Source of the DNA: Roseburia sp.
GTDB lineage: Bacteria; Bacillota; Clostridia; Lachnospirales; Lachnospiraceae
DNA: 43,188 nt
NCBI GenBank assembly: GCA_022771695.1
Contig: JALEKJ010000066.1
Coordinates: forward strand, 1 to 43,188
Reading direction: 5' to 3'
The position numbers were made by a program, and so were the translations under genes. Positions 16,345-24,963 of this stretch are shown in pieces; positions within the stretch are counted from its first letter, which is position 1, and each line of letters starts with the position of its first letter. The notes under the pieces are model-generated. The model ran no database searches. It saw only the letters and a list, made by a program, of their open reading frames with translations, and had not been told where the DNA came from.

Positions 16345-17853
16345 ATGGAGAAAAAAGAGAAGGAGTTTCTGTATGCAGACAAAACAGAGCAGTTGAATAG
16401 AGCCAACCGCTTTTTGACGATTGGATTTGTCGTATTCTACGTATTTGTTTTGGGAATTGTTATTACGGCTTGTTTACGTGGTGTGCGAAGTGTGGGATAT
16501 ACCGGTGCAATTTGCGCGCTTGTCCTGATATCTCTGCTGGGAACAGCCGTTTTGTATATGAAGAATAAATCAGATGCCAAGATTCGTTATGTGGCAATGA
16601 TTGGTTTGTTGGTTGTCACATTTTTAATTTCTTACGCATTTGACAATTACTATGTGCGCTTTATGGCAGCAGTTCCGCTTATAGGATGTATCCTTTTCTA
16701 TGATAAGAAGTTCTCGATGATTTCTGCTGTTGCGATTGTGGCAGTGAATGTACTTGTTATAGGATTAAAGACTTTTGTTACCGGTATCTATACGGGTGAG
16801 GCAGCACTGGATCAGTGGGGAGCGACTTTAGCGATTGCAGTGATGATGCTGTTGACGAACTGGACGATATCGGTTGCATCCAAGTTTAATACTGATACCA
16901 TTGGAAGTCTTGAGGCAAAAGAAGCTGCGCAGAAGAAAATGTTGGATGATGTTATTGCCGTGGCAAACGAAGTGCGCAAGGGCACAGAGAATGCCATGAA
17001 TATTGTGACAGAGTTAAACAGCTCCACCGAGGTAGTAAATGGGGCGATGAAAGATATTTCTGACAGTACATTAAGCACTGCGGAGAATATACAGACACAG
17101 ACAGAGATGACACAGAGCATTCAGGATTCCATCGGAACTACCTTAGAGCGTTCCGAGAAGATGGTGAATGTTGCAAAGCAGTCCGGAGAGCTGAATGATA
17201 AGAGTGCAAAGATTATGGATGACCTTCGAAAGCAGTCTGAGGTAATCTCTGCAACGAACTCGGAAGTGGCAGAGTCCATGAGGATGCTTCAGGAGCGTAC
17301 CAATGCAGTGAAGAGTATCGCAGATACGATTTTCTCGATTTCCAACCAGACCAACCTTCTGGCACTCAATGCATCTATTGAGAGTGCGAGAGCCGGTGAG
17401 GCAGGACGAGGATTTGCAGTTGTTGCAGATGAGATTCGCCAGCTTGCGGAGAAGACCAGACAGGAGACAGAGAATATTGCCAATATATTGGCTGAGCTTT
17501 CTGACAATGCACAGGCAGCCGCAGAGGCAGTAGAGCGTTCGGTGGCAGCGACCGGTGCCCAGGATGAGATGATTGGTATGGCATCTGAAAGCTTTGGTGA
17601 GATGAACCAGAATGTAAATGAGCTGATTTCCGATATCGGTGAGATTGATGCTATGCTTACGAATCTTTCAGAGGCAAATAATCAGATTGTTGAGAATATC
17701 ATGCATCTGTCCGCAACAACCGAAGAGGTTACCGCTTCTTCCGTACAGGCGGCAGATCTCAGTGTACAGAATCTTGACAATGCTGAGAATACGAAGAATT
17801 TGCTGGGCAGCGTATTAGATGTTTCTTATCAGTTGGACAAGTACATAGATTAA
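16345..17853 (+). CDS. Methyl-accepting chemotaxis protein with six-helix membrane domain
   Basis: A chemoreceptor of about 502 aa. The N-terminal ~170 residues contain about six hydrophobic helices with short loops, including a FYDKKF motif also found in the receptor at 2563. No HAMP or extracellular domain is seen. The signalling coiled coil carries [20 protein letters not shown] at its tip and several QT/E-rich stretches suited to methylation. Three in-frame ATGs exist (16312, 16324, 16345); AAAGGTGAG near 16327 best serves 16345, and the protein then matches its paralogue's N-terminus. A strong terminator follows. The ligand is unknown. Confidence 0.92.
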   Translation: MEKKEKEFLYADKTEQLNRANRFLTIGFVVFYVFVLGIVITACLRGVRSVGYTGAICALVLISLLGTAVLYMKNKSDAKIRYVAMIGLLVVTFLISYAFDNYYVRFMAAVPLIGCILFYDKKFSMISAVAIVAVNVLVIGLKTFVTGIYTGEAALDQWGATLAIAVMMLLTNWTISVASKFNTDTIGSLEAKEAAQKKMLDDVIAVANEVRKGTENAMNIVTELNSSTEVVNGAMKDISDSTLSTAENIQTQTEMTQSIQDSIGTTLERSEKMVNVAKQSGELNDKSAKIMDDLRKQSEVISATNSEVAESMRMLQERTNAVKSIADTIFSISNQTNLLALNASIESARAGEAGRGFAVVADEIRQLAEKTRQETENIANILAELSDNAQAAAEAVERSVAATGAQDEMIGMASESFGEMNQNVNELISDIGEIDAMLTNLSEANNQIVENIMHLSATTEEVTASSVQAADLSVQNLDNAENTKNLLGSVLDVSYQLDKYID

Positions 17854-17869
17854 TGTAAAAACGAAAAGA

Positions 17870-17904
17870 ATAGAAAGGGAGCGCTTGCGCTCCCTATTTT
17901 CTTT
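17870..17904 (+). terminator. Rho-independent terminator after chemoreceptor 3
   Basis: AGGGAGCG at 17876-17883 pairs with CGCTCCCT at 17888-17895 around a CTTG loop, with a T-rich tail. An A-rich stretch upstream may help in the opposite direction. Confidence 0.88.
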
Positions 17905-17952
17905 TGATATAGTGTTTCCTAGACAATATATAATAGAGAAAGAGGTAACAGG

Positions 17953-18828
17953 ATGTACGTAATACAGTTTGTAAGAGGGTTTTGTATGGCATTGGCAGAC
18001 AGTGTGCCGGGGGTGTCCGGCGGCACCATTGCGTTTTTACTTGGATTTTATGATCAGTTTATCGATTCTATCGATGATTTGATCAGCGGTAATATGGAGA
18101 AAAGGAAAAAGGCGCTTTTCTTTTTGGTTAAGCTTGGAATCGGATGGGTGACAGGTATGGTACTTGCAATGCTGGTGCTGGCAAGCGTGTTTGAAAGCCA
18201 TATTTATGCAATCAGTTCTCTTTTTATTGGTTTTATCATTTTTGCGATTCCGATTGTTGCAAAGGAAGAAAAAGATACGCTTCGTGCAAAATGGCAAGCA
18301 TTACCGTTTACAATCCTTGGAATTATCATCGTTTGTGCGATTACTTATTTTAATCCGGTGGCCGGCGGAGAGGGCGTTAACCTAGAACACCTAACACCGG
18401 GGCTTGGCATTTTCGTATTTCTGGCAGGAATGGTTGCAATTTCTGCAATGGTGTTGCCGGGAATCTCCGGATCTACCCTGCTTCTTATTATGGGGCTCTA
18501 TCTTCCAATCGTTACAGCGATAAAGGAGATTTTGCATCTTAACTTGTCTGCGTTTCCGGCGGTATTTATCTTTGGATGCGGTGTGCTTGTAGGGGCATTC
18601 AGTGTAGTGAAGCTCATACGTAAGGCGTTAGAGAACTTTCGTGCACAGACAATTTATTTAATCATTGGGTTGATGTTGGGCTCTATTTATGCAGTGATTA
18701 TGGGACCGACAACCTTGGATGTGCCACAGCCTGCGATGACGTTAAAAACGTTCAATGTGCTGTTTTTTATTATCGGTGCTGTGATTATTTTAGGAATGCA
18801 GATGCTGAAAGGAAGAAAAGAAGCATAA
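17953..18828 (+). CDS. DUF368 polyprenyl-phosphate translocase (PopT-like)
   Basis: A 291-residue membrane protein with about eight hydrophobic segments. The diagnostic DUF368 start GFCMALADSVPGVSGGTIAFLLG is followed by a second, repeated motif, MVLPGISGSTLLLIMG, near residue 165. Members of DUF368 have been shown to recycle undecaprenyl phosphate across the membrane for wall synthesis, alongside DedA proteins. A TATAAT at 17929-17934 lies 18 nt before the start, with a TTGATA at a wide 19-bp spacing. It is 13 nt from the ABC exporter genes and likely co-transcribed with them. That could link envelope lipid-carrier recycling with export, but this is inference. Confidence 0.9.
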   Translation: MYVIQFVRGFCMALADSVPGVSGGTIAFLLGFYDQFIDSIDDLISGNMEKRKKALFFLVKLGIGWVTGMVLAMLVLASVFESHIYAISSLFIGFIIFAIPIVAKEEKDTLRAKWQALPFTILGIIIVCAITYFNPVAGGEGVNLEHLTPGLGIFVFLAGMVAISAMVLPGISGSTLLLIMGLYLPIVTAIKEILHLNLSAFPAVFIFGCGVLVGAFSVVKLIRKALENFRAQTIYLIIGLMLGSIYAVIMGPTTLDVPQPAMTLKTFNVLFFIIGAVIILGMQMLKGRKEA

Positions 18829-18841
18829 CAGGAGCGGTTGT

Positions 18842-20650
18842 ATGAAAAAGTTACTTGTGTATTTGAAGGACTACAAAAAGGAGTGCGTACTTGGACCATT
18901 ATTCAAGTTGTTGGAAGCATCGTTTGAGCTGATTGTTCCGTTGGTTATGGCAGCTATTATCGACACCGGCGTGGCAGCAGGGGACCGGCCGTATATTATG
19001 AAAATGTGTATGGTGCTGGTATTTTTGGCGGTCGTTGGACTCATCTGTTCGATAACGGCGCAGTATTTCGCGGCAAAGGCAGCGGTTGGCTGTGCAACAG
19101 GTCTGCGTCATGCTTTGTTTGCGCATATTGAGAGTCTTTCCTTTACAGAGATGGACACTGTTGGAAGTGCGACGCTTATTACGCGTATGACAAGTGATGT
19201 CAATCAGGTGCAGAATGGAGTCAATCTTGTTCTGCGCCTGTTTCTGCGTTCGCCGTTTATTGTGTTTGGCGCAATGATTATGGCATTTACTATCAATGTG
19301 AAAGCTGCGCTTGTCTTTGTTGTGACGATTCCGCTGCTGTCGGTGGTCGTATTCGGCGTTATGCTGGTAAGTATTCCTCTTTATAAAAAAGTGCAGGCGG
19401 CACTGGATAAGGTGCTTGGCATTACGCGAGAAAATCTGACGGGAAGCCGTGTCATTCGTGCGTTCAACAAGCAGGAGGATGAGCTGGATTCTTTCCATGA
19501 GAAGAATGATGCGCTGACAAAGATTCAGCTATATGTGGGTAAGATATCTGCACTTATGAATCCATTGACATATATTATCATCAACGGTGCCATCGTGGTG
19601 TTGATATGGACAGGCGCCCTACAGGTCAACAGCGGTGTTATCACACAGGGTGAGGTGGTAGCACTGGTCAACTATATGTCACAAATTCTGGTCGAGTTGG
19701 TAAAGCTCGCTAACCTGATTATCAATATCAATAAATCGGTGGCATGTGGTAATCGTATTCAAGCGATTTTTGAGATGGAACCATCTATCAGGCATGAGGC
19801 AATCGGACATGCAGAAGATGACAAGAACCGGCAGGGTGAGCAAAGCGGTAAGCAGCCACAGGGGAGAAGCGGTGAAGCAGGCATGGGGGCTGTGAAAGAA
19901 CATGCGGTAGAGTTTTACCATGTTGGACTGGAATATGCAGGTGCCGGTGAGGAAGCGTTAAGTGATATCCACTTTACGGCAGAGCGCGGTGAGACCATTG
20001 GCATTATCGGTGGTACGGGCTCCGGTAAATCATCGGTTGTGAATCTGATTCCACGTTTTTACGAGGCGACAAGCGGCTCGGTAAAGATAGACGGAAAAGA
20101 TGTGCGCGAGTACACATTGGAAGATTTGAGAGAAAAAGTCGGTGTCGTGCCGCAGAAGGCAGTACTTTTTAAAGGGACGATACGCGAGAACTTAAAGTGG
20201 GGCAATCCGTCTGCAACAGAGGAAGAGATGGAGGAAGCGCTGACGATTGCGCAGGCAAAAGAGTTCGTCGACGAAAAAGAAGGTGGGCTGGACTATCACA
20301 TCGAGCAAGGCGGAAGAAACCTGTCCGGCGGTCAGAGACAGCGTCTTACTATTGCAAGGGCGATTGTGAAGAAACCGGAAATATTGATTTTGGACGACAG
20401 TGCTTCTGCGCTGGATTTTGCGACGGATGCAAAGCTTCGTTCCGCGATTGCGGGAGTGAGCGGTCATATGACGGTGTTTATCGTTTCACAGCGCGCCGCT
20501 TCTATGCTAAATGCGGATAAGATTGTGGTGCTGGACGATGGGCAGATGGTTGGTTTGGGAACGCATGAGCAGCTTCTTGCAGCTTGTGAAGTTTATCAGG
20601 AAATCTATGACTCTCAGTTTAAAAAGACGTCTGGGGGTGAGCAGTCATGA
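18842..20650 (+). CDS. Heterodimeric ABC exporter, subunit with degenerate ATP site residues
   Basis: A type IV (exporter) half-transporter of 602 aa: six membrane helices in residues 1-310, then the nucleotide-binding domain. Walker A is GGTGSGKSS near 390 and the signature is the canonical LSGGQRQR near 493. Walker B is followed by Asp instead of Glu (ILILDDSAS), and the switch His is replaced by Gln (IVSQRAAS). This is the classic degenerate-site subunit of heterodimeric exporters such as BmrC/D and TM287/288. A hydrophilic, Gly/Gln/Lys-rich linker of about 45 residues joins the domains. AGGAG precedes the ATG, and the gene overlaps the next by ATGA. Drug or lipid export is likely; the substrate is unknown. 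Confidence 0.93.
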   Translation: MKKLLVYLKDYKKECVLGPLFKLLEASFELIVPLVMAAIIDTGVAAGDRPYIMKMCMVLVFLAVVGLICSITAQYFAAKAAVGCATGLRHALFAHIESLSFTEMDTVGSATLITRMTSDVNQVQNGVNLVLRLFLRSPFIVFGAMIMAFTINVKAALVFVVTIPLLSVVVFGVMLVSIPLYKKVQAALDKVLGITRENLTGSRVIRAFNKQEDELDSFHEKNDALTKIQLYVGKISALMNPLTYIIINGAIVVLIWTGALQVNSGVITQGEVVALVNYMSQILVELVKLANLIININKSVACGNRIQAIFEMEPSIRHEAIGHAEDDKNRQGEQSGKQPQGRSGEAGMGAVKEHAVEFYHVGLEYAGAGEEALSDIHFTAERGETIGIIGGTGSGKSSVVNLIPRFYEATSGSVKIDGKDVREYTLEDLREKVGVVPQKAVLFKGTIRENLKWGNPSATEEEMEEALTIAQAKEFVDEKEGGLDYHIEQGGRNLSGGQRQRLTIARAIVKKPEILILDDSASALDFATDAKLRSAIAGVSGHMTVFIVSQRAASMLNADKIVVLDDGQMVGLGTHEQLLAACEVYQEIYDSQFKKTSGGEQS

Positions 20651-22395
20651 TGAGTGGGCAGCAGAAAAAAACAATAGGAAAAGTGTTGCGTTATATTAAG
20701 AGATATTGGGGATATCTTGGATGCTCGATTGTCCTTGCGGCGGTTACTGTGGCGTTTACCTTATATCTGCCGATTCTGATTGGACTGGCGGTAGACTTGA
20801 TTGTAGCAGCAGGGCAGGTGGATTTTGCGGGAATTTTTGCCATTCTCAAGAAAATGGCAGTTATCATACTGCTTACGGCTGTAGCACAGTGGATTATGAA
20901 TGCCTGCAATAATAAGATTACGTACAATGTCATTAGAGATATCCGCGTGGAGGCATTTGAGAAAATATTAAGGCTTCCATTAAAATACATCGATGGGCAT
21001 TCCTACGGTGAGGTTGTAAGCCGTGTCATCGCGGATGTGGATCAGTTTGCGGATGGGCTGCTTATGGGCTTTACCCAGCTTTTTACAGGAATCGTGACGA
21101 TATTCGGTACGCTGATTTTCATGCTGACCATCAGTGTGAAGATTACGGTTGCGGTCGTGGTGCTTACGCCGATTTCCTTATTTGTGGCAAGCTATATTGC
21201 TAAAAAGACGTTTTCGATGTTCAAACTCCAGTCGGAGACAAGAGGGGAGCAGACTGCTTTTATCGAAGAGATGGTCGGCAACCAGAAGGTCGTGCAGGCA
21301 TTTTCACATGAGGATGAGGCATTAGAGCAGTTTGATGAAATCAATGAGAGATTGCAGAAATGTTCGTTGCGCGCAATCTTTTTCTCAAGCTTGACAAATC
21401 CGTGCACACGCTTTGTAAATAGTCTTGTGTATGCAACCGTGGGAGTGGTCGGAGCATTTATGGCGATTTCCGGTGGTATCAGTGTCGGGCAGCTCTCCAG
21501 TCTTTTGAGCTATGCGAATCAGTATACAAAGCCGTTCAATGAGATTTCGGGCGTTATCACAGAACTTCAGAATGCGCTTGCCTGTGCGGGGAGAGTATTA
21601 GAGCTGATTGAGGAAGAACCGGAGATACCGGATGCCTTGGATGCCGTAGCATTAGAAAAAGCAGATGGCAGAGTGGAGTTAGAGCATGTTTGCTTCTCTT
21701 ACACTGCAGAGCAGAAGCTGATTGAGGACTTTAATCTGTCTGTAAAGCATGGACAGCGCGTTGCTATCGTAGGTCCGACCGGATGTGGTAAGACCACACT
21801 GATTAATCTGTTGATGCGGTTTTATGATGTGAACAGCGGAACTATCCGTGTCAGCGGCGTGCCGATGAAGTCGTTGACAAGAAAGAGTCTTAGAGACAAT
21901 TATGGAATGGTACTGCAGGAGACTTGGCTTAGAAGCGGAACCATTCGTGACAATATCGCGATGGGCAAACCGGATGCAACAGACGAAGAGGTGATTGCAG
22001 CAGCGAAAGCCTCCTATGCGCACAGCTTTATCAAGCGTCTGCCGGAGGGATATGACACGGTAATTTCAGAAGACGGCGGAAGTCTCTCGCAGGGGCAGAA
22101 ACAGCTTCTTTGCATTGCGCGTGTCATGCTGTGTCTACCACCGATGCTGATTTTGGACGAAGCGACTTCCTCCATTGATACCCGTACGGAGCTACGCATC
22201 CAGAAAGCATTTGCCAAGATGATGCAGGGACGCACCAGCTTCATTGTGGCACATCGCCTCTCCACGATTCAGGAAGCGGATGTCATTTTAGTTATGAAAG
22301 ATGGAAGCATCATTGAACAGGGAAGTCATGAGGAATTGCTGGCGAAAGGTGGTTTCTATGCGAATCTCTACAATAGCCAGTTCATAAAGAGCTAA
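20647..22395 (+). CDS. Heterodimeric ABC exporter, catalytic subunit
   Basis: The second half-transporter, 582 aa, has six helices followed by a nucleotide-binding domain. Walker A is GPTGCGKTT near 375 and Walker B is ILDEATSSID with the catalytic Glu. The switch His is in IVAHRLSTI. The signature is altered to LSQGQ instead of LSGGQ. Paired with the upstream subunit, this gives one consensus ATP site (this Walker A/B with the other LSGGQ) and one degenerate site (the other Walker A/B with LSQGQ). Its start overlaps the previous stop by ATGA, giving coupled equimolar synthesis. Transcription ends in the long hairpin directly after the gene. Confidence 0.93.
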   Translation: MMSGQQKKTIGKVLRYIKRYWGYLGCSIVLAAVTVAFTLYLPILIGLAVDLIVAAGQVDFAGIFAILKKMAVIILLTAVAQWIMNACNNKITYNVIRDIRVEAFEKILRLPLKYIDGHSYGEVVSRVIADVDQFADGLLMGFTQLFTGIVTIFGTLIFMLTISVKITVAVVVLTPISLFVASYIAKKTFSMFKLQSETRGEQTAFIEEMVGNQKVVQAFSHEDEALEQFDEINERLQKCSLRAIFFSSLTNPCTRFVNSLVYATVGVVGAFMAISGGISVGQLSSLLSYANQYTKPFNEISGVITELQNALACAGRVLELIEEEPEIPDALDAVALEKADGRVELEHVCFSYTAEQKLIEDFNLSVKHGQRVAIVGPTGCGKTTLINLLMRFYDVNSGTIRVSGVPMKSLTRKSLRDNYGMVLQETWLRSGTIRDNIAMGKPDATDEEVIAAAKASYAHSFIKRLPEGYDTVISEDGGSLSQGQKQLLCIARVMLCLPPMLILDEATSSIDTRTELRIQKAFAKMMQGRTSFIVAHRLSTIQEADVILVMKDGSIIEQGSHEELLAKGGFYANLYNSQFIKS

Positions 22396-22517
22396 AAGGA
22401 GCCGTTCCAAAAAGTTTTTAGATGAGCATAAATTTTATTATAAGAAGTTTTATTGCAACACATTTCCGATAATAAAATTTATGCTTATCTGTAATTCTTT
22501 ATGGAACGGCTCCTTTT
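22394..22517. repeat. 124-nt nested inverted repeat, likely bidirectional terminator or MITE-like element
   Basis: The outer arms, 22394-22409 and 22502-22517, are perfect 16-bp inverted repeats (AAAAGGAGCCGTTCCA). The inner arms, 22420-22441 and 22469-22490, match over 22 bp with one G-U pair. They are separated by about 10-nt internal loops, and the apical loop is 27 nt. The A-run and T-run at the outer ends suit termination from both converging genes. The length, nested arms and TA flanks also resemble a small non-autonomous element. Confidence 0.85.
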
Positions 22518-23392
22518 TAGTGATTACGTTCAGTAATGACGGAGACTCCGATGCCTGCAGCATTGATGCCGACATGGCAGGCGATACTGCAGGAAAGAGG
22601 ACTGTAGTAGACGTCAGTCTCGGGGAAGGCAGTTTGAACGAGCTGCAGCCATTGCGTGGCATCCGCTTTATTTTCAAAGGTTCCGGCAGTTCCAATCCGT
22701 AGTCTGTCTGCTGGTATTTCGGAAAAGCGGGTCGCTATATCGACTTTGATTGCCTCTATCATCTTTTTCTGACTTTGTTTCATGCCTCGGACCTTGGCAA
22801 AGAGGTCCAGCTTTTCCCCCTGAATTGTAAGCAAGGGTTTTATATTTAAGACATTCGCAATAGCGGCAGCCGAGGAAGTAATACGTCCGCTTTTCTTTAG
22901 GTATTTTAGAGAATTGACCGTTACATAGATGCTCGACTGATAGGCGGATTTTTCAAGATATTCTTTTATCTCCTGACCGGAAAGTCCCTTATCAGCAAGT
23001 GCCTTTGCATCCAGGACGGATTCCATTAAAGTGACGGAAATCCGATGATTGTCAACAACCCATACTTTGGAGTCATATTCCAAAGCAAGCTGTGCTGCAT
23101 TGTGGCAGGAACCGCTTAAACCGCTGGACATGGGAATATAGACGAGCTCATCATATCCGTCATTTAAAATATCATCCCATAAGGTCATGACATCTCCCGG
23201 GGAGGGCTGTGATGAGGAAAGCTCTTTATCGTTTATCATGGCACTGTATAATTGCCCGTTTGTGATATCGACACCTTCCAGATAGCATGTTTCCTCAATG
23301 ATGACAGGCATCGGCAGTACATAGATGCCGGATTTTTTGCCTGCTTCCACCGTTATTCCGCTGTTTGTATCTGTTACGATTGCTGTTTTCAT
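22517..23392 (-). CDS. DegV family fatty-acid-binding protein
   Basis: A cytoplasmic two-domain lipid-binding protein of 291 aa. Family motifs are the N-terminal AIVTDTNSGIT, the SSQPSPGDV loop, the YIPMSSGLSGSCHNA motif and a LKKSGRIT block; the C-terminal HVG-NAAGIGVSV is close to the usual H-GPGA-G-G. DegV/FakB proteins bind fatty acids and hand them to FakA for phosphorylation; no fakA is in this window. AAGGAGAAAC lies before the ATG. The gene is convergent with the ABC exporter and its stop is at the edge of the long hairpin. It is divergent from the TetR gene, sharing a 143-nt intergenic region. Confidence 0.9.
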   Translation of the reverse strand: MKTAIVTDTNSGITVEAGKKSGIYVLPMPVIIEETCYLEGVDITNGQLYSAMINDKELSSSQPSPGDVMTLWDDILNDGYDELVYIPMSSGLSGSCHNAAQLALEYDSKVWVVDNHRISVTLMESVLDAKALADKGLSGQEIKEYLEKSAYQSSIYVTVNSLKYLKKSGRITSSAAAIANVLNIKPLLTIQGEKLDLFAKVRGMKQSQKKMIEAIKVDIATRFSEIPADRLRIGTAGTFENKADATQWLQLVQTAFPETDVYYSPLSCSIACHVGINAAGIGVSVITERNH

Positions 23393-23408
23393 ATGTTTCT
23401 CCTTGTAA

Positions 23409-23522
23409 TTGACAAAATAAGAAATACTGTTAGAATAATGTGAGACAACTGTATCATGTTGGACTTGATTTCACAAGAGTTTGATGTGATACAAAGAGAA
23501 ACAAATTGTATCAGATTGTATC
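23409..23522 (+). promoter_or_regulatory. TetR-gene promoter with repeated TTGTATCA half-sites
   Basis: TTGACA (23409-23414) and TAGAAT (23431-23436) are 16 bp apart. Downstream in the leader are TGTATCA at 23450-23456, TGATACAA at 23487-23494, TTGTATCA at 23506-23513 and TTGTATCC at 23515-23522. The second and third form an inverted pair with 11-bp spacing. The same TTGTATCA occurs upstream of the acyltransferase at 24864, so a common regulator is likely. Confidence 0.6.
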
Positions 23523-23535
23523 CGGGTGGAAAAAC

Positions 23536-24069
23536 ATGGATAAACGAAAAGAAGCAAATATGCGTGTGAAGAGCAGCATTACAAGAGCATTATTAAACTT
23601 AATGCATCAGAAGAGTTTCTCAGATATTTCGATTTCTGAAATTATTCGAACTGCCGGTGTTGCAAGGGTATCCTTCTACCGGAATTATGATTCAAAGGAA
23701 GACGTATTAATCACATTAATTGAGGATGTCTTAGAGGAATTTCGTGGTACGATTGACAGTAGTGAGACAGATTACTATACATATGAGAATATACGCAGAA
23801 GCTTTGCATACTTCAAAAAGTATGGCAGCTTTGTGTTGGACCTCTATCAGTTTGGCTATGGTTCTATTCTGCTGGAAAAACTAAATCGATTTCATGAAGA
23901 AATCGCAGGAACCATGCCAAACAGTTCGATTGAAAAATATAAACTATATATGTACATGGGAGCTTTGTTTAACACTGCGATTATGTGGATTTATAACGGC
24001 GCAAAAGAAAGCGAGGAGGATATTACAAATATGTTTTGTAAGACCTGCGGTATCTTAAGTGCCGATTAG
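23536..24069 (+). CDS. TetR/AcrR-family transcriptional regulator
   Basis: A protein of 177 aa when started at the ATG at 23536, which follows GGGTGGA; an in-frame ATG at 23506 lies within the operator-like repeats and is less likely. The N-terminal domain shows the TetR helix-turn-helix ISISEIIRTAGVARVSFYRNYDSKEDVL. The rest is a helical ligand domain of the short kind common in Firmicutes. It is transcribed away from degV and converges on the GntR gene, their stop codons overlapping by four nucleotides. The half-sites in its leader suggest autoregulation. It may also control the acyltransferase operon, which has the same half-site. Ligand unknown. Confidence 0.87.
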   Translation: MDKRKEANMRVKSSITRALLNLMHQKSFSDISISEIIRTAGVARVSFYRNYDSKEDVLITLIEDVLEEFRGTIDSSETDYYTYENIRRSFAYFKKYGSFVLDLYQFGYGSILLEKLNRFHEEIAGTMPNSSIEKYKLYMYMGALFNTAIMWIYNGAKESEEDITNMFCKTCGILSAD

Positions 24070-24776
24070 GAAGGATAGTAAATCTGGCGGTTGCCATCGA
24101 TACTTTCCAGTGTGGAATGCGTGATATAATTTGTTGCACCTTCTTTATCGCGTGCCACCACATAGTGATAAATTGTTGCAGCGCTCTCAGCAAGTGCCTG
24201 TGTGCCATAGAGCGTGGCAAAGCGCACCCAGAGACTTGTGACAAGGTCGCGGAAGGAAATAAAAAATAGCGGAAGCAGGTCATTGCCGCTGATAAAGGAT
24301 AATTCATGGCTGAAGGCAAAAATGAGAGATGCGGTTTTTTCCGGATCCTCGCATTTTTCTAATTCTTTTACATAGTGCTCTAACGATTGGATTTCCTCAT
24401 CGGTCGCACGCTCGATGGCGAGTGATGCAGCGAGGTTCATAAAAATAATGCGGACCTCCAGAGTAGAGCGCACTTCTTTGTCGCGCAGCATACCGCCATT
24501 ATATTGCATGATAGAGACCAAAGTATCTGTTGTACCATATCTGCGATAGTCGGCGACAAATGTGCCGATACGCGGTTTGACTAATAGAAATCCCTTTTTT
24601 TCCATCTCTGCAATACCGGAGTTTACAACAGCACGGGAGACCTGCATGGATTCCGCAAGCTCGCGTTCCGGTGGCAGTTTTGTACCAATCTCCAACTTGC
24701 CGGATAGAATCATTCCTTCCAATTCTGAGACAAAAAGCTCCTTTAAGGAAGGAGCGCTTAGCTTCTTAAATAACAT
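24066..24776 (-). CDS. GntR-family regulator, FadR subfamily (FCD domain)
   Basis: A 236-residue regulator. The winged-helix domain covers residues 1-75 (GTKLPPERELAESMQVSRAVVNSGIAEMEKKGFL), followed by the all-helical FCD ligand domain with a conserved histidine in FSHELSFISGN. The start at 24776 is supported by GAGAGG before it; the longer frame from 24872 would begin upstream of the promoter. A perfect dyad, TGGTAT-N5-ATACCA, lies between its promoter and start, consistent with autorepression. It is divergent from the acyltransferase-DUF6320-esterase operon and so is the leading candidate for its regulator. FCD proteins bind metal-coordinated organic acids or acyl compounds; which one is unknown here. 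Confidence 0.9.
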   Translation of the reverse strand: MLFKKLSAPSLKELFVSELEGMILSGKLEIGTKLPPERELAESMQVSRAVVNSGIAEMEKKGFLLVKPRIGTFVADYRRYGTTDTLVSIMQYNGGMLRDKEVRSTLEVRIIFMNLAASLAIERATDEEIQSLEHYVKELEKCEDPEKTASLIFAFSHELSFISGNDLLPLFFISFRDLVTSLWVRFATLYGTQALAESAATIYHYVVARDKEGATNYITHSTLESIDGNRQIYYPS

Positions 24777-24792
24777 ATTATACCTCTCATTC

Positions 24793-24845
24793 TGGTATGT
24801 CCAATACCACAGATTTATTTTATGATGATGCCGGAAAAATTGCAA
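24793..24845 (-). promoter_or_regulatory. gntR promoter and palindromic operator
   Basis: On the minus strand, TTGCAA (24845-24840) and TAAAAT (24822-24817) are 17 bp apart. Eight bases past the -10 lies a perfect 17-bp dyad, TGGTAT-N5-ATACCA, at 24793-24809. This is the usual form of a FadR-subfamily GntR operator and would block the gene's own transcription. Confidence 0.75.
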
Positions 24846-24863
24846 GAGTGTGAAACGGAAAAA

Positions 24864-24904
24864 TTGTATCACAGATTGTAATTTTGGATATCTTATTTTA
24901 TAAT
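24864..24904 (+). promoter_or_regulatory. Promoter of the acyltransferase operon with overlapping TTGTATCA site
   Basis: TTGTAA (24876-24881) and TATAAT (24899-24904) are separated by 17 bp. TTGTATCA at 24864-24871, followed by CAGATTGTAA into the -35, closely resembles the TTGTATCAGATTGTATC block in the TetR-gene leader. Confidence 0.7.
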
Positions 24905-24963
24905 CAAAATAGCGTCAGTAATCTACGAGAGAGCTGATAGTAGCATGGAAGAAGAGAGTGCAT

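Noticed and set aside
18899-19498. 199-codon minus-strand frame inside the first ABC exporter gene
   Set aside because: Composition (His, Arg, Cys, Gln rich) is that of an antisense shadow and there is no ribosome binding site.
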